Shown piece after piece: positions 9,018 through 16,978 of a stretch of 64,000 bases of DNA. The notes below the pieces were generated by a model that saw only the letters and a list, made by a program, of their open reading frames with translations, was not told the origin of the DNA and did no database searches. The stretch's first letter is position 1, and each line of letters begins with the position of its first letter. Source of the stretch: Pseudomonas frederiksbergensis (GTDB lineage Bacteria > Pseudomonadota > Gammaproteobacteria > Pseudomonadales > Pseudomonadaceae); contig NZ_CP017886.1 in assembly GCF_001874645.1 (NCBI RefSeq), forward strand, positions 992,001 through 1,056,000. The letters run 5' to 3'. Position numbers and translations under genes: made by a program.

Positions 9018-10361
9018 ATGTTGACCTGCTCCGTATACCCGCTTCCCTATCGCGCCAACCCCGCCGAGTATTTCGCGGCAATTCGTCATGCCCCGGGCAG
9101 CGTACTGCTCGACAGCGGCCGACCGAGCGCCGAGCGCGGACGTTATGACGTGCTCAGTGCCTGGCCGCTGGCAACACTGGCGGTGTCGCCTGACGAAAGT
9201 GGCGGCGCTTTCCTGCAACGTCTGCGCGACACGCTCGCCCGGCTCGGCGATGCAACGATCCCTGCCCCCTACGAACTACCGTTCGCAGGGGGCTTGATCG
9301 GCTACCTCAGTTACGATTTCGGCCGTCACCTGGAGGCCTTGCCGTCCCGGGCTCTCGATGACCTGCAACTGCCCGACGCGCGCTTCGGTCTGTATGACTG
9401 GGCACTGATCAGCGATCACCTGATCGGCAGCAGCCAGTTGGTGTTCCATCCAAACCTGATCGAAACCGAACGCCAGCGTCTGATCGAACTGTTCAGCCAG
9501 CCCGCGACTGCGGCTGCCGCACCGTTCACCCTGAGCGGCGTCATGAGCCCCGACCTCAGCGCCAGCGACTATCAGCAGGCGTTCGTGCGTATCCAGCAGT
9601 ACATCCAGGCCGGCGACTGCTATCAGGTCAACTTCGCACAACGTTTTCGCGCGCACTGCCAGGGCGATCCATGGACGGCCTATTGCGCGCTACGAGCAGC
9701 CTGCCCAACGCCGTTCTCTGGCTTCCAGAGTTTGCCCGACGGCGGCGCGGTACTGAGCCTGTCGCCGGAGCGTTTCGTCAAAGTCAGCGAAGGCCATGTG
9801 GAAACCCGCCCGATCAAAGGCACCCGTCCGCGTGGGCAGAACGCTGCCGAAGACGCGGCCAACGCCGCTGAACTGCTGGCCAGCCCCAAGGATCGCGCGG
9901 AAAACCTGATGATCGTCGACCTGTTGCGCAACGACCTGGGCCGCACCTGCCGCATTGGTTCGGTGCGCGTGCCCGAGTTGTTCAGCCTGGAAAGCTACCC
10001 CAACGTGCATCACCTGGTAAGCAGCGTCACCGGCGAATTGGCTGACAATAAAGACGCCCTGGACCTGATTGCCGGCAGCTTCCCCGGCGGCTCGATCACC
10101 GGCGCACCGAAAATCCGCGCCATGCAGATCATCGACGAACTGGAGCCGACCCGCCGTGGCTTGTACTGCGGCTCGCTGCTGTACCTGGATGTACGCGGGG
10201 AAATGGACAGCTCGATCGCCATCCGCAGCTTGCTGGTCAAGGAGGGTCAAGTCTGCTGCTGGGGTGGCGGCGGGATCGTCGCCGATTCGGACTGGCAGGC
10301 CGAATATCAGGAATCCATCACCAAAGTGAAGGTGTTGCTCGAAACTTTGCAAAACCTGTAA
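9018..10361 (+). CDS. pabB: Aminodeoxychorismate synthase component I
   Basis: A chorismate-binding enzyme of 447 residues that aminates chorismate to 4-amino-4-deoxychorismate for folate synthesis, using ammonia from PabA. The C-terminal core shows PIKGTRPRG, NLMIVDLLRNDLGR, SFPGGSITGAPKIRAMQIID and YCGSLLYLDVRGEMD. The FPGGSITGAPK segment with Lys is the PabB form of the active site. The N-terminal part (LIGYLSYDFGRHLEALP) is the usual PabB/TrpE N-domain. It appears monocistronic, followed by a REP doublet. Confidence 0.95.
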   Translation: MLTCSVYPLPYRANPAEYFAAIRHAPGSVLLDSGRPSAERGRYDVLSAWPLATLAVSPDESGGAFLQRLRDTLARLGDATIPAPYELPFAGGLIGYLSYDFGRHLEALPSRALDDLQLPDARFGLYDWALISDHLIGSSQLVFHPNLIETERQRLIELFSQPATAAAAPFTLSGVMSPDLSASDYQQAFVRIQQYIQAGDCYQVNFAQRFRAHCQGDPWTAYCALRAACPTPFSGFQSLPDGGAVLSLSPERFVKVSEGHVETRPIKGTRPRGQNAAEDAANAAELLASPKDRAENLMIVDLLRNDLGRTCRIGSVRVPELFSLESYPNVHHLVSSVTGELADNKDALDLIAGSFPGGSITGAPKIRAMQIIDELEPTRRGLYCGSLLYLDVRGEMDSSIAIRSLLVKEGQVCCWGGGGIVADSDWQAEYQESITKVKVLLETLQNL

Positions 10362-10387
10362 CTCATCCAACGGCCAACATCGCCCGT

Positions 10388-10465
10388 GTAGGAGCTGCCG
10401 CAGGCTGCGATCTTTTGATCTTGTTTTTTAAAGTCAAAAGATCGCAGCCTGCGGCAGCTCCTACG
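10388..10465. repeat. REP doublet (inverted pair) between pabB and thrH
   Basis: GTAGGAGCTGCCGCAGGCTG followed by CGATCTTTTGATC, and its inverted copy 14 bases later, form an almost perfect long hairpin in the space between two convergent genes. It is the same REP unit as at 3865 and 63526. It may double as a bidirectional transcription stop. Confidence 0.88.
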
Positions 10466-10476
10466 GTGGAGGGGGG

Positions 10477-11094
10477 TTACAGGCTCAAATCGCGATTCGA
10501 GGCCTTGAGGAATTCCTGCTTCAGCTCGGCAAAACTCTGCACCGCCGGGAACTGCGGGAACTCGCGGATCACGTTGTCTGGCGCGTGAAACAGGATTCCG
10601 GCGTCCGCCTCGCCCAGCATGCTGGTGTCGTTGTACGAATCACCGGCGGCGACCACGCGATAGTAGAGGCTCTTGAAGGCCAACACCGACTGACGTTTGG
10701 GATCTTTCTGACGCAGTTGATAGCCCGTCACCCGACCCGTGTCGTCAGTAATCAGACGATGGCAGAGCAAGGTAGGGAAGCCCAGTTGACGCATCAGCGG
10801 CTGGGAAAATTCGTAGAACGTGTCAGAAAGAATCACCACCTGGAACCGCTCGCGCAGCCAGTTGACGAACTCGATGGCACCGTCGAGCGGCTTCAGGGTG
10901 GCGATCACTTCCTGAATGTCGGACAGCTTCAGGCCATGCTCGTCGAGGATGCGCAGGCGTTGCTGCATCAGCACGTCGTAATCGGGAATATCCCGGGTGG
11001 TTGCCTTGAGGGATTCAATCCCGGTTTTTTCGGCAAAGGCGATCCAGATTTCCGGGACCAATACACCTTCCAGATCGAGACAGGCAATTTCCAC
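10477..11094 (-). CDS. thrH: Bifunctional phosphoserine phosphatase / homoserine phosphotransferase ThrH
   Basis: A HAD-superfamily protein of 205 residues, the exact length of P. aeruginosa ThrH. Motifs: DLEGV (nucleophile Asp7), ILSDTFYEFSQP, and AGDSYNDTSML. It dephosphorylates phosphoserine and can pass the phosphate to homoserine. The start is GTG at 11092-11094 with GGAG 7-10 bases upstream. The frame is open to an ATG at 11136, but that adds 14 residues absent from the family. It diverges from cysH. Confidence 0.93.
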   Translation of the reverse strand: MEIACLDLEGVLVPEIWIAFAEKTGIESLKATTRDIPDYDVLMQQRLRILDEHGLKLSDIQEVIATLKPLDGAIEFVNWLRERFQVVILSDTFYEFSQPLMRQLGFPTLLCHRLITDDTGRVTGYQLRQKDPKRQSVLAFKSLYYRVVAAGDSYNDTSMLGEADAGILFHAPDNVIREFPQFPAVQSFAELKQEFLKASNRDLSL

Positions 11095-11268
11095 AAGACA
11101 CTCCCATTTGTACTGATTATTGAGTTGAGCGAGCAATCGGGCTGCCGAACTCTAGCGAGTCGTACCGAGCGACGCAACGCAGACGAGCGCCCCCGTCGTC
11201 TCGGGTTTTTGCTACCATCGCCACCCTATAGAGCGCTTAGCGCCACCGACCTGTAGGAAACCGCCCTG

Positions 11269-12003
11269 ATGAGCCCATCGTTCGACGTCGCTGAACTCGC
11301 CGCGACCTATGCCACCCAATCCGCCCAAGACATTCTCAAACTCGCCTTTGCCGAGTTCGGGGACGACCTGTGGATCTCCTTCAGCGGCGCCGAAGACGTG
11401 GTGCTGGTGGACATGGCCTGGAAGATCAACAAAAACGTCAAGGTCTTCAGCCTCGACACCGGGCGCCTGCACCCGGAAACCTATCGATTCATCGATCAGG
11501 TGCGCGAACACTACAAGATCGAGATTGAACTGGTCTCGCCGGACCACACCAAGCTCGAACCGTTCGTCAAGGAAAAAGGCCTGTTCAGCTTCTACAAGGA
11601 TGGCCATGGCGAATGCTGCGGCATCCGCAAGATCGAACCGCTGCGCCGCAAGCTGTCCACCGTCAGCGCCTGGGCCACCGGTCAGCGCCGCGACCAGAGC
11701 CCGGGGACCCGCAGCCAGGTGGCCGTACTGGAAATCGACAGCGCGTTCTCGACGCCGGAGCGCCCCCTGTACAAATTCAACCCGCTGGCACAAATGACCA
11801 GCGAAGAGATCTGGGGCTATATCCGCATGCTGGAGCTGCCTTACAACAGCCTGCATGAACGCGGCTTCATCAGCATTGGCTGTGAACCGTGCACCCGCGC
11901 TGTGCTGCCGAACCAGCACGAGCGCGAAGGTCGCTGGTGGTGGGAAGAAGCCACGCAGAAAGAATGCGGCTTGCACGCGGGTAACATCATCAAAAAAGCA
12001 TAA
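11269..12003 (+). CDS. cysH: Assimilatory APS/PAPS reductase
   Basis: A 244-residue reductase of the plant/Pseudomonas type that reduces adenylylsulfate (or PAPS) to sulfite in cysteine synthesis. The P-loop-like SFSGAEDV binds the nucleotide. Cys116-Cys117 (GECCG), Cys205 and Cys208 (GCEPC) form the four-cysteine set of the 4Fe-4S APS reductases. The catalytic Cys is in KECGLH near the C-terminus (Cys233). The cluster set indicates APS as the physiological substrate. It is divergent from thrH. Confidence 0.96.
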   Translation: MSPSFDVAELAATYATQSAQDILKLAFAEFGDDLWISFSGAEDVVLVDMAWKINKNVKVFSLDTGRLHPETYRFIDQVREHYKIEIELVSPDHTKLEPFVKEKGLFSFYKDGHGECCGIRKIEPLRRKLSTVSAWATGQRRDQSPGTRSQVAVLEIDSAFSTPERPLYKFNPLAQMTSEEIWGYIRMLELPYNSLHERGFISIGCEPCTRAVLPNQHEREGRWWWEEATQKECGLHAGNIIKKA

Positions 12004-12080
12004 CCCCTGCCCTGAGCCCCCCTGTAGAGCGGCGGGGCGCCTAGCTGTTGCGATGGCGGCGCTTCGGTCTTTAGCCATAC

Positions 12081-13004
12081 TCAAGCGGCACTGAACCGCT
12101 GCGCCCATTGCTGCTCGGCAAACTGTTCGATGATGAAATCAACGAACGCTCGTGTCTTGCCCGGCAGCAGTTTGTGTTCGGCGTAGTAGATCGAGATGTT
12201 GCCGTCATCGACGTACCAGTCCGGCAGTACGCGCTGCAAGGTGCCGGCATTCAGGTAGCCGACGGCAAACGGCATGCTCACCAGCGCGATCCCCAAGCCT
12301 TGGGCGGCGGTGGCGCAAGCGGCTTCGGAATCACTCATGGTCATCCGTGCCTTGAGGTTCAGCGGGCGGTGTTCCTCATGTCGGCTGGTCAGTTGCCAGG
12401 ACCGCACACGACCCGTCTGTGGTGAGCGGATCAGGATCCCGTCGCAATCGCGCAAATCATCCGGCTCGCGAATCGCCTCGCGTTGTGCCAGATAGTCCGC
12501 TGATGCAACCAACACCCGGTGAGCCGGCGTCAGCTTGCGTGCCACCACCCCTTGCGGCAGCTCAAAGCCGCCACCAATTGCCGCATCGAAGCCTTGGCCA
12601 ATCAGATCGACCTGGCGGTTATCGAAATGCCAATCCGGGTTGATCGCCGGAAAACGTCGCAGGAACTCGCCCAGCAGCGGCACGATGTACAGCCGCCCAA
12701 ACACCGTGCCCATGCTGACTTTCAGCGTCCCCGCCGGACGCCCTTCGGCGCTGGCCAGATTGGCCACCGCGTTCTGAATGGTGTGCAGACTGGCACTGAC
12801 TTCGCCGAGAAACAGCTGACCGGCTTCGGTAAGCGTCAAGCTGCGCGTGCTGCGCTGAAACAGCCGAACGCCCAGGCGCGCCTCAAGCTTGGCGACACTT
12901 TTTCCCACCGCCGCCGGGGTCAGGCTCAGGCGCCGCGCGGCTTCGGCAAAGCTGCCGACCTCGGCGCTGCGGACGAAGCATTCGATACTGCTGAAGGTTT
13001 CCAT
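12081..13004 (-). CDS. LysR-family transcriptional regulator
   Basis: A 307-residue LysR protein: N-terminal winged HTH (residues about 1-60, SFAEAARRLSLTPAAVGKSV) and a substrate-binding domain of the CrgA-like type with MTMSDSEAACATAAQGLG. ATG 13004 is preferred to the in-frame GTG at 13013. It diverges from the SDR gene at 13130, the usual LysR target arrangement. The spacer holds GTTTACACAG at 13026 and GTCTACACAG at 13051, direct repeats 25 bp apart that could be regulator contacts (inference). Confidence 0.9.
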   Translation of the reverse strand: METFSSIECFVRSAEVGSFAEAARRLSLTPAAVGKSVAKLEARLGVRLFQRSTRSLTLTEAGQLFLGEVSASLHTIQNAVANLASAEGRPAGTLKVSMGTVFGRLYIVPLLGEFLRRFPAINPDWHFDNRQVDLIGQGFDAAIGGGFELPQGVVARKLTPAHRVLVASADYLAQREAIREPDDLRDCDGILIRSPQTGRVRSWQLTSRHEEHRPLNLKARMTMSDSEAACATAAQGLGIALVSMPFAVGYLNAGTLQRVLPDWYVDDGNISIYYAEHKLLPGKTRAFVDFIIEQFAEQQWAQRFSAA

Positions 13005-13129
13005 GACGGCCACTATAAACTTTTGGTTTACACAGACTATAACAATTACCGTCTACACAGCTCGTAATCCAGTATCGATACTAGGCTCCATCAACCGAGG
13101 CATCTCGCCTCGGGACTTTGGAGATAGAC

Positions 13130-13876
13130 ATGACCACTCAGAACCTCAGCGGTAAAGTAGCTCTGATCCAGGGCGGCTCCCGCGGCATCGGCGCCGCCAT
13201 TGTCAAACGTCTGGCCGCTGAAGGCGCAGCGGTTGCCTTCACTTATGTCAGCTCCGCTGCCAAGGCTGAAGAATTGCAGAACAGCATCATCGCGACTGGA
13301 GGCAAAGCCCTGGCCATCAAAGCCGACAGTGCTGATGCAGTAGCCATTCGCAATGCAGTCAACAGCACAGTCGAAACCTTTGGTCGCCTCGATATTCTGG
13401 TCAACAACGCAGGTGTGCTGGCCGTCGCCCCATTGGAAGATTTCAAACTCGAAGACTTCGACCAAACCCTGGCGATCAACGTACGCAGTGTGTTCATCGC
13501 GACCCAAGAGGCCGCCAAACACATGACCGAAGGCGGTCGCATCATCAACATCGGCAGCACCAATGCCGACCGCATGCCCTTCGCCGGTGGCGGCCCTTAC
13601 GCCATGAGCAAGGCGGCGCTGGTCGGCCTGACCAAAGGCCTGTCCCGCGACCTGGGCCCACGAGGCATCACCATCAATAACGTGCAGCCTGGCCCGGTCG
13701 ACACCGACATGAACCCGGCCCACGGTGAGTTCGCCGAGAGCCTGATCCCGCTGATGGCCGTTGGTCGTTATGGCACCGCCTCCGAGATCGCCAGTTTCGT
13801 GGCGTACCTGGTCGGCCCGGAAGCCGGCTACATCACCGGTGCCAGCCTGAGTATCGACGGTGGTTTTGGCGCCTGA
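13130..13876 (+). CDS. SDR-family NAD(P)-dependent oxidoreductase
   Basis: Classical short-chain dehydrogenase of 248 residues: Rossmann motif GGSRGIGAA, NNAG at the end of strand 4, catalytic Ser of INIGS and YAMSK, then PGPVDTDMNP, and the usual C-terminal IDGG. The ATG at 13130 has GGAG 6 bases upstream. An in-frame ATG at 13118 has no ribosome site. It is closest in style to 3-oxoacyl-ACP-reductase-like SDRs, but the substrate cannot be read from sequence. It is probably controlled by the divergent LysR gene and ends at a strong terminator. Confidence 0.92.
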   Translation: MTTQNLSGKVALIQGGSRGIGAAIVKRLAAEGAAVAFTYVSSAAKAEELQNSIIATGGKALAIKADSADAVAIRNAVNSTVETFGRLDILVNNAGVLAVAPLEDFKLEDFDQTLAINVRSVFIATQEAAKHMTEGGRIINIGSTNADRMPFAGGGPYAMSKAALVGLTKGLSRDLGPRGITINNVQPGPVDTDMNPAHGEFAESLIPLMAVGRYGTASEIASFVAYLVGPEAGYITGASLSIDGGFGA

Positions 13877-13902
13877 TTCAGCGTTTTTGCAACGTAAAAA
13901 CA

Positions 13903-13940
13903 AAACGCCGGGCAACCTTTGATCAGGTTGCCCGGCGTTT
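13903..13940. terminator. Bidirectional Rho-independent terminator between SDR and HAD genes
   Basis: A perfect 16-bp stem AAACGCCGGGCAACCT with a 6-base loop lies between convergent genes, with A-rich sequence before it and GTTT after it. It should stop transcription from both sides. Confidence 0.9.
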
Positions 13941-13959
13941 GGTCGTTCAGCGTTTTCCG

Positions 13960-14652
13960 TTATGCCTGCTCGAGTGCGGGCAAGCCGTACACATCCGGTT
14001 GAAAGGCTTTTAGCGTACGAAGAATGCTATCGGCATGCGCGTACTTTTCGTCAGCCATGGCCGCATCCGGCACTGCAATCGCGGTCATCCCCGCAGCTTT
14101 TGCTGCTGTGACGCCAAACGGCGAGTCCTCAAACACCAGACAATCCTGCGGCGCCACCCCCAAACGTCGCGCAGCGGTAAGGAAAATATCCGGCGCTGGC
14201 TTGGCCGCGCCGACCTCAGGGTCATCAGCGGTCACAATGGTGTCGAACAGCGCAAACCAATCGCCATGCAACGTGGTTTTCTGCCCGAAGGACTGACTTG
14301 AAGAGCTGGTGCCCACGGCAATCGGAATGTTGTTCGCTTTCAAATGCTCAACCAGCTCCTGCGCCCCTGGCATCGCCAGCGCACGTGGAAAGCGCTCACG
14401 CATCAAGGGCTCGCGGATCAGCAGAAACTCTTCAGCACTGATCGGCAAGTCCAGCGCCTCGACGACATAGCGCGCCAGATCGCCAGCACCGCGGCCGATG
14501 ATGTTCTGCTTGATGTTCCAGTCGAAGGTTCTGCCGTAGCGTTCGGCAATGATTTGCGTGACCTCGGTGTAAATGCCCTCGGTATCGAGCAGCAAACCAT
14601 CCATATCGAAAATCACGGCCTTGATCGGGCCGAAGTCGAGCGGTGCATTCAT
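13960..14652 (-). CDS. HAD-IA family phosphatase (GS1/pseudouridine-5'-phosphatase-like)
   Basis: A 230-residue HAD hydrolase with all four motifs: FDMDGLLLDTEG (nucleophile Asp), VGTSSSSQSF (motif II Ser/Thr), AAKPAPDIFL (motif III Lys) and CLVFEDSPFG (motif IV acids). A helical cap lies between motifs I and II. The GLLLDTE form and length resemble the GS1-like branch acting on small phosphorylated sugars or nucleosides. The frame is open to 14880, but the start at 14650-14652 (MNAPLDFG) matches family length. Upstream ribosome site is weak. Confidence 0.85.
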   Translation of the reverse strand: MNAPLDFGPIKAVIFDMDGLLLDTEGIYTEVTQIIAERYGRTFDWNIKQNIIGRGAGDLARYVVEALDLPISAEEFLLIREPLMRERFPRALAMPGAQELVEHLKANNIPIAVGTSSSSQSFGQKTTLHGDWFALFDTIVTADDPEVGAAKPAPDIFLTAARRLGVAPQDCLVFEDSPFGVTAAKAAGMTAIAVPDAAMADEKYAHADSILRTLKAFQPDVYGLPALEQA

Positions 14653-14851
14653 CGCATCTGATCCGTTATCAACACAATATTCCGGGAGGCGGCTCAGGTA
14701 CGGCCAGAGCCTTGATCGACCGAAGAAGGATCGACTGTAGGGGCCAGCAGCATAGCGAGCACGGTTCACATGCAGCAACTGTTTGACGCCCCTTACCCTC
14801 AGATCACGGCCTAGGGTGTGTAGTGAACGCAAGGAAAGCGTCATACGGTTA

Positions 14852-14867
14852 CTTATATAAATATAAG
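14852..14867. promoter_or_regulatory. AT-rich palindrome before the toxin-antitoxin pair
   Basis: CTTATAT-AA-ATATAAG is a perfect dyad about 40 bases before the toxin ATG. A TTGCAC -35-like box lies at 14875-14880, with TAATAT at 14899-14904. The dyad is a plausible binding site for the HTH antitoxin encoded downstream. Which -10 is used is uncertain. Confidence 0.5.
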
Positions 14868-14907
14868 AAAACCATTGCACAACTTATGGAAGACTTATTA
14901 ATATCTC

Positions 14908-15162
14908 ATGAACGAAATCTACTGGACCCGCAAAGCCGTAAAGCAGTTGCTCAGGGTACACACGGAGCATCGGCCGCAAATCCGCGATGCCGTGACGCAG
15001 CTGGAACGCATGCCCGACGCAATCAACGTCAAAGCGCTGGCCCTGCACGATTGCGGGTATCGCCTGAGAGTCGGTAGCTACCGGGTTCTGTTTGACTGGG
15101 ACGGCTCGGTCCAGGTGGTCAGCATTCAAGAGGTAAAAAAACGTGACGAACGCACCTACTGA
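14908..15162 (+). CDS. RelE/HigB-type toxin
   Basis: An 84-residue basic protein of the RelE/ParE superfamily, typical of mRNA-cleaving toxins: MNEIYWTRKAVKQL at the N-terminus, the central LHDCGYRLRVGSYRVLFDW core strand pattern and a C-terminal VKKR. Arg residues in the YRLRVGSYRV strand are the usual functional ones. It precedes and overlaps its antitoxin by 20 bases, the reversed (HigBA-like) order. The two form one operon ending at the hairpin at 15535. Confidence 0.88.
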   Translation: MNEIYWTRKAVKQLLRVHTEHRPQIRDAVTQLERMPDAINVKALALHDCGYRLRVGSYRVLFDWDGSVQVVSIQEVKKRDERTY

Positions 15163-15469
15163 CATACAAATCATCAACGGCCCGGACGGTGAGCCGGCCT
15201 TTGTGGTCATCCCCTACCAGCAATATGTCGCTCAACACGGCGGCACCGAGCTGATTCCTCATCAGGTGGTCAGCCGTATTGTCGACGGCGCCACCCCAAT
15301 CCGCGCCTGGCGTGAACACTTGAACCTGACTCAGGAAGAAGTAGCAAAGCGGATGGGGATTTCACAACCTGCGTTCGCCCAGCAGGAGGCGGTGAACAAA
15401 CCGCGCCGCGCCACTCGGGAAAAGATCGCCATGGCGTTCGGGATCCGGGCCGATCAGCTGGAGTTGTGA
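15143..15469 (+). CDS. HTH-type (XRE) antitoxin
   Basis: A 108-residue protein starting at GTG 15143 inside the toxin gene, with AGAGG upstream. Residues about 50-105 form an XRE helix-turn-helix (LTQEEVAKRMGISQPAFAQQE). The first 45 residues (NGPDGEPAFVVIPYQQYVA) resemble the short strand-helix of Phd/YefM-type antitoxins and probably wrap the toxin. It is expected to neutralise the upstream RelE-like toxin and repress the operon. Confidence 0.87.
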   Translation: MTNAPTDIQIINGPDGEPAFVVIPYQQYVAQHGGTELIPHQVVSRIVDGATPIRAWREHLNLTQEEVAKRMGISQPAFAQQEAVNKPRRATREKIAMAFGIRADQLEL

Positions 15470-15534
15470 CGTCTGAGCCATTGCAGGCTGTGGGCTCAGG
15501 TAGCGCACTAGCATGGGGAGTGCCACAGAATGAG

Positions 15535-15560
15535 AAAACCCGGCAATTAGCCGGGCTTTT
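15535..15560. terminator. Bidirectional terminator after the toxin-antitoxin operon
   Basis: AAAACCCGGC-AATTA-GCCGGGCTTTTT forms a hairpin with T-runs on both strands, placed between the antitoxin gene and the convergent glycine-zipper gene. Confidence 0.88.
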
Positions 15561-15588
15561 TCAAATCGTACCGCTGGAATCAGTGCCC

Positions 15589-15933
15589 CTACTTGCCCAT
15601 GAGCGCACCGCCCGCTGCGCCGCCAAGGCCTGCACCGATGGCGGAGCCGGTCTTGCCGCCCAGCGAGTTGCCGATGACCGAACCACCCGCCGCGCCTACA
15701 CCACCACCGATTGCAGCTTTAGTGCGGTGGCCCTTTTTCGCGCCGGCAGCACTGCCTGCCGCGCCTGCAACGCCTGCACCGATCGCCGCGCCAGTGCTGC
15801 CACCGAGCTTCTGACCGACCACATTACCCAGCGCACCACCCAGGCCGCCGCCAAGCGCTGCGCTGCCATCACCAGCCATTGCACCTTGCGCGACCAAAAG
15901 ACCCAGAACCAGAGCAGGCAAAGTTAAACGCAT
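15589..15933 (-). CDS. Glycine-zipper protein, exported
   Basis: A 114-residue protein with a signal peptide (MRLTLPALVLGLLVAQGAMA, cleaved after AMA) and a mature part of almost pure Gly/Ala GxxxG repeats (GGALGN, GAAIGAGVAGAAG, KKGHRTKAAIGGG). Such glycine-zipper proteins associate with the outer membrane or periplasmic face. No enzymatic motif is present. It has its own terminator at 15535-15560. The function is unknown. Confidence 0.75.
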   Translation of the reverse strand: MRLTLPALVLGLLVAQGAMAGDGSAALGGGLGGALGNVVGQKLGGSTGAAIGAGVAGAAGSAAGAKKGHRTKAAIGGGVGAAGGSVIGNSLGGKTGSAIGAGLGGAAGGALMGK

Positions 15934-16070
15934 GACATGAACCTCAAAAAGGGTACTGATAAGTAAAAATCCGGATGCTTAAAAAGGCCGTCGGTTCAGC
16001 CAAAGAACCGGCCCAACCCTCCTGAGCGCGAGGATTGGACAGTTTATATGCAAAGAGTTTTATCGCGGGC

Positions 16071-16098
16071 AAAAAAAAGCCCGCTGGGGAGACGGGCT
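16071..16098 (-). terminator. Leftward Rho-independent terminator
   Basis: On the minus strand AGCCCG, a 9-base loop and CGGGCT are followed by eight Ts. It ends transcription coming from the right; the only candidate gene immediately before it is the 37-codon frame at 16097-16210. Confidence 0.75.
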
Positions 16099-16210
16099 AA
16101 TGGAATTGCTTTTTAACGGATGAGCTGAGCCTACGGATTTGCTTGTGAAAGAAGCGTGAAAGAAACGCCTGGAAATCGATAATGTTGATACCGCGCATGA
16201 CACGTCGCAT
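16097..16210 (-). CDS. Candidate small protein, 37 aa
   Basis: ATG at 16208-16210 follows a purine-rich GGTGGGGTGGGC stretch that can serve as a ribosome site. The frame encodes a basic peptide (MRRVMRGINIIDF at the start, then FFHKQIRRLSSS near the end) and stops exactly at the stem of a dedicated minus-strand terminator. The tight stop-terminator join and the amphipathic, Arg/Lys-rich make-up argue for expression. It could instead be the tail of a decayed gene or an untranslated RNA. No family recognised. Confidence 0.35.
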   Translation of the reverse strand: MRRVMRGINIIDFQAFLSRFFHKQIRRLSSSVKKQFH

Positions 16211-16261
16211 GCCCACCCCACCACCCGCCTGCACCACTCCGCACGCCCGTACACCACTCAC

Positions 16262-16286
16262 AAAAAACCCCGCTCAATGGCGGGGT
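16262..16286 (-). terminator. Leftward Rho-independent terminator
   Basis: ACCCCGC-loop-GCGGGGT followed on the minus strand by six Ts, immediately after the stop of the 63-residue gene at 16302. Confidence 0.85.
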
Positions 16287-16301
16287 CTGCCTACCTTTCA
16301 G

Positions 16302-16493
16302 TTACTTGCGTACAGGCACTGCGACCTTGGGCATGAACGGTTTTGCGGTGGTTTTTGTCACCGCTGGCAGCCTGGCCCTGCCCGGTTTGGTCGGCGTTTC
16401 ACCAAACCCCGCCACATAATCCGTCTGGCCACATTGCACACAATTGTTGACCGGGTACTCAGCGCCATCATCTTCTATGTAAGCATTGCTCAT
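16302..16493 (-). CDS. Small conserved-type protein with one CxxC, 63 aa
   Basis: The ATG at 16491-16493 has an excellent ribosome site (GGAGGGAC, about 6 bases upstream) and the gene is closed by its own terminator, so it is very likely real. The sequence has an acidic N-terminus, one CVQCG motif and a basic, Pro-rich tail (KTTAKPFMPKV). No signal peptide or membrane segment. A single CxxC is too little for a classic zinc ribbon unless it dimerises. Function unknown. Confidence 0.65.
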   Translation of the reverse strand: MSNAYIEDDGAEYPVNNCVQCGQTDYVAGFGETPTKPGRARLPAVTKTTAKPFMPKVAVPVRK

Positions 16494-16751
16494 CTATCAG
16501 TCCCTCCAGACAGATCGATACCGGCAAGCAACTGATTGCCTAAAAAAATACCGACCCCAAGGTTTTTGAGACTAGCTGGTCATTCCTAGACCAATGATTC
16601 AAATACGCAACACCCGACGAACGGCCAAGAAAAGCCCCTGAGCTCACCGACCTGCTTCTGACAGATAAAACGCCAATCAGCTTTACTTGCCAAGGCGTGT
16701 TACGACCCGGATTCAACTGATGGTTTTAGTGTCAAGCGCACAGGAGGTTGT

Positions 16752-16946
16752 ATGACGGTATTTTTACTGCTGTACCTGTGCACCAACGCCTCCCGCACTG
16801 ACTGCCAGGTGATACCCGTCGAACACTGGGTACAAGCTGACGCTTACAAGCAGTGCATCGCTGCTGCCAAACAGCTGACGGTAGATCTCACGGCCAAGAA
16901 TCGTAAGAGCAATTACTTTGTCTGCGAAACTCAAGTCGGTCAGTGA
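16752..16946 (+). CDS. Small protein of a chromosome/prophage-shared family, 64 aa
   Basis: ATG 16752 with AGGAGGT 7 bases upstream. It starts MTVFLLLYLCTNASRTDCQV and has four cysteines in the spaced pattern C-x6-C, C, C (VCETQ near the end). A close relative with the same opening (MTVFLLLYLCADATRTDCQV) is encoded at 57849-58100 inside the prophage. The hydrophobic start is short and may be a weak signal or an interaction strand. Function unknown; duplication between chromosome and phage suggests horizontal movement. Confidence 0.72.
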   Translation: MTVFLLLYLCTNASRTDCQVIPVEHWVQADAYKQCIAAAKQLTVDLTAKNRKSNYFVCETQVGQ

Positions 16947-16978
16947 ACGTAATGGAGACACCTGTTAGCGGTCTTGCA

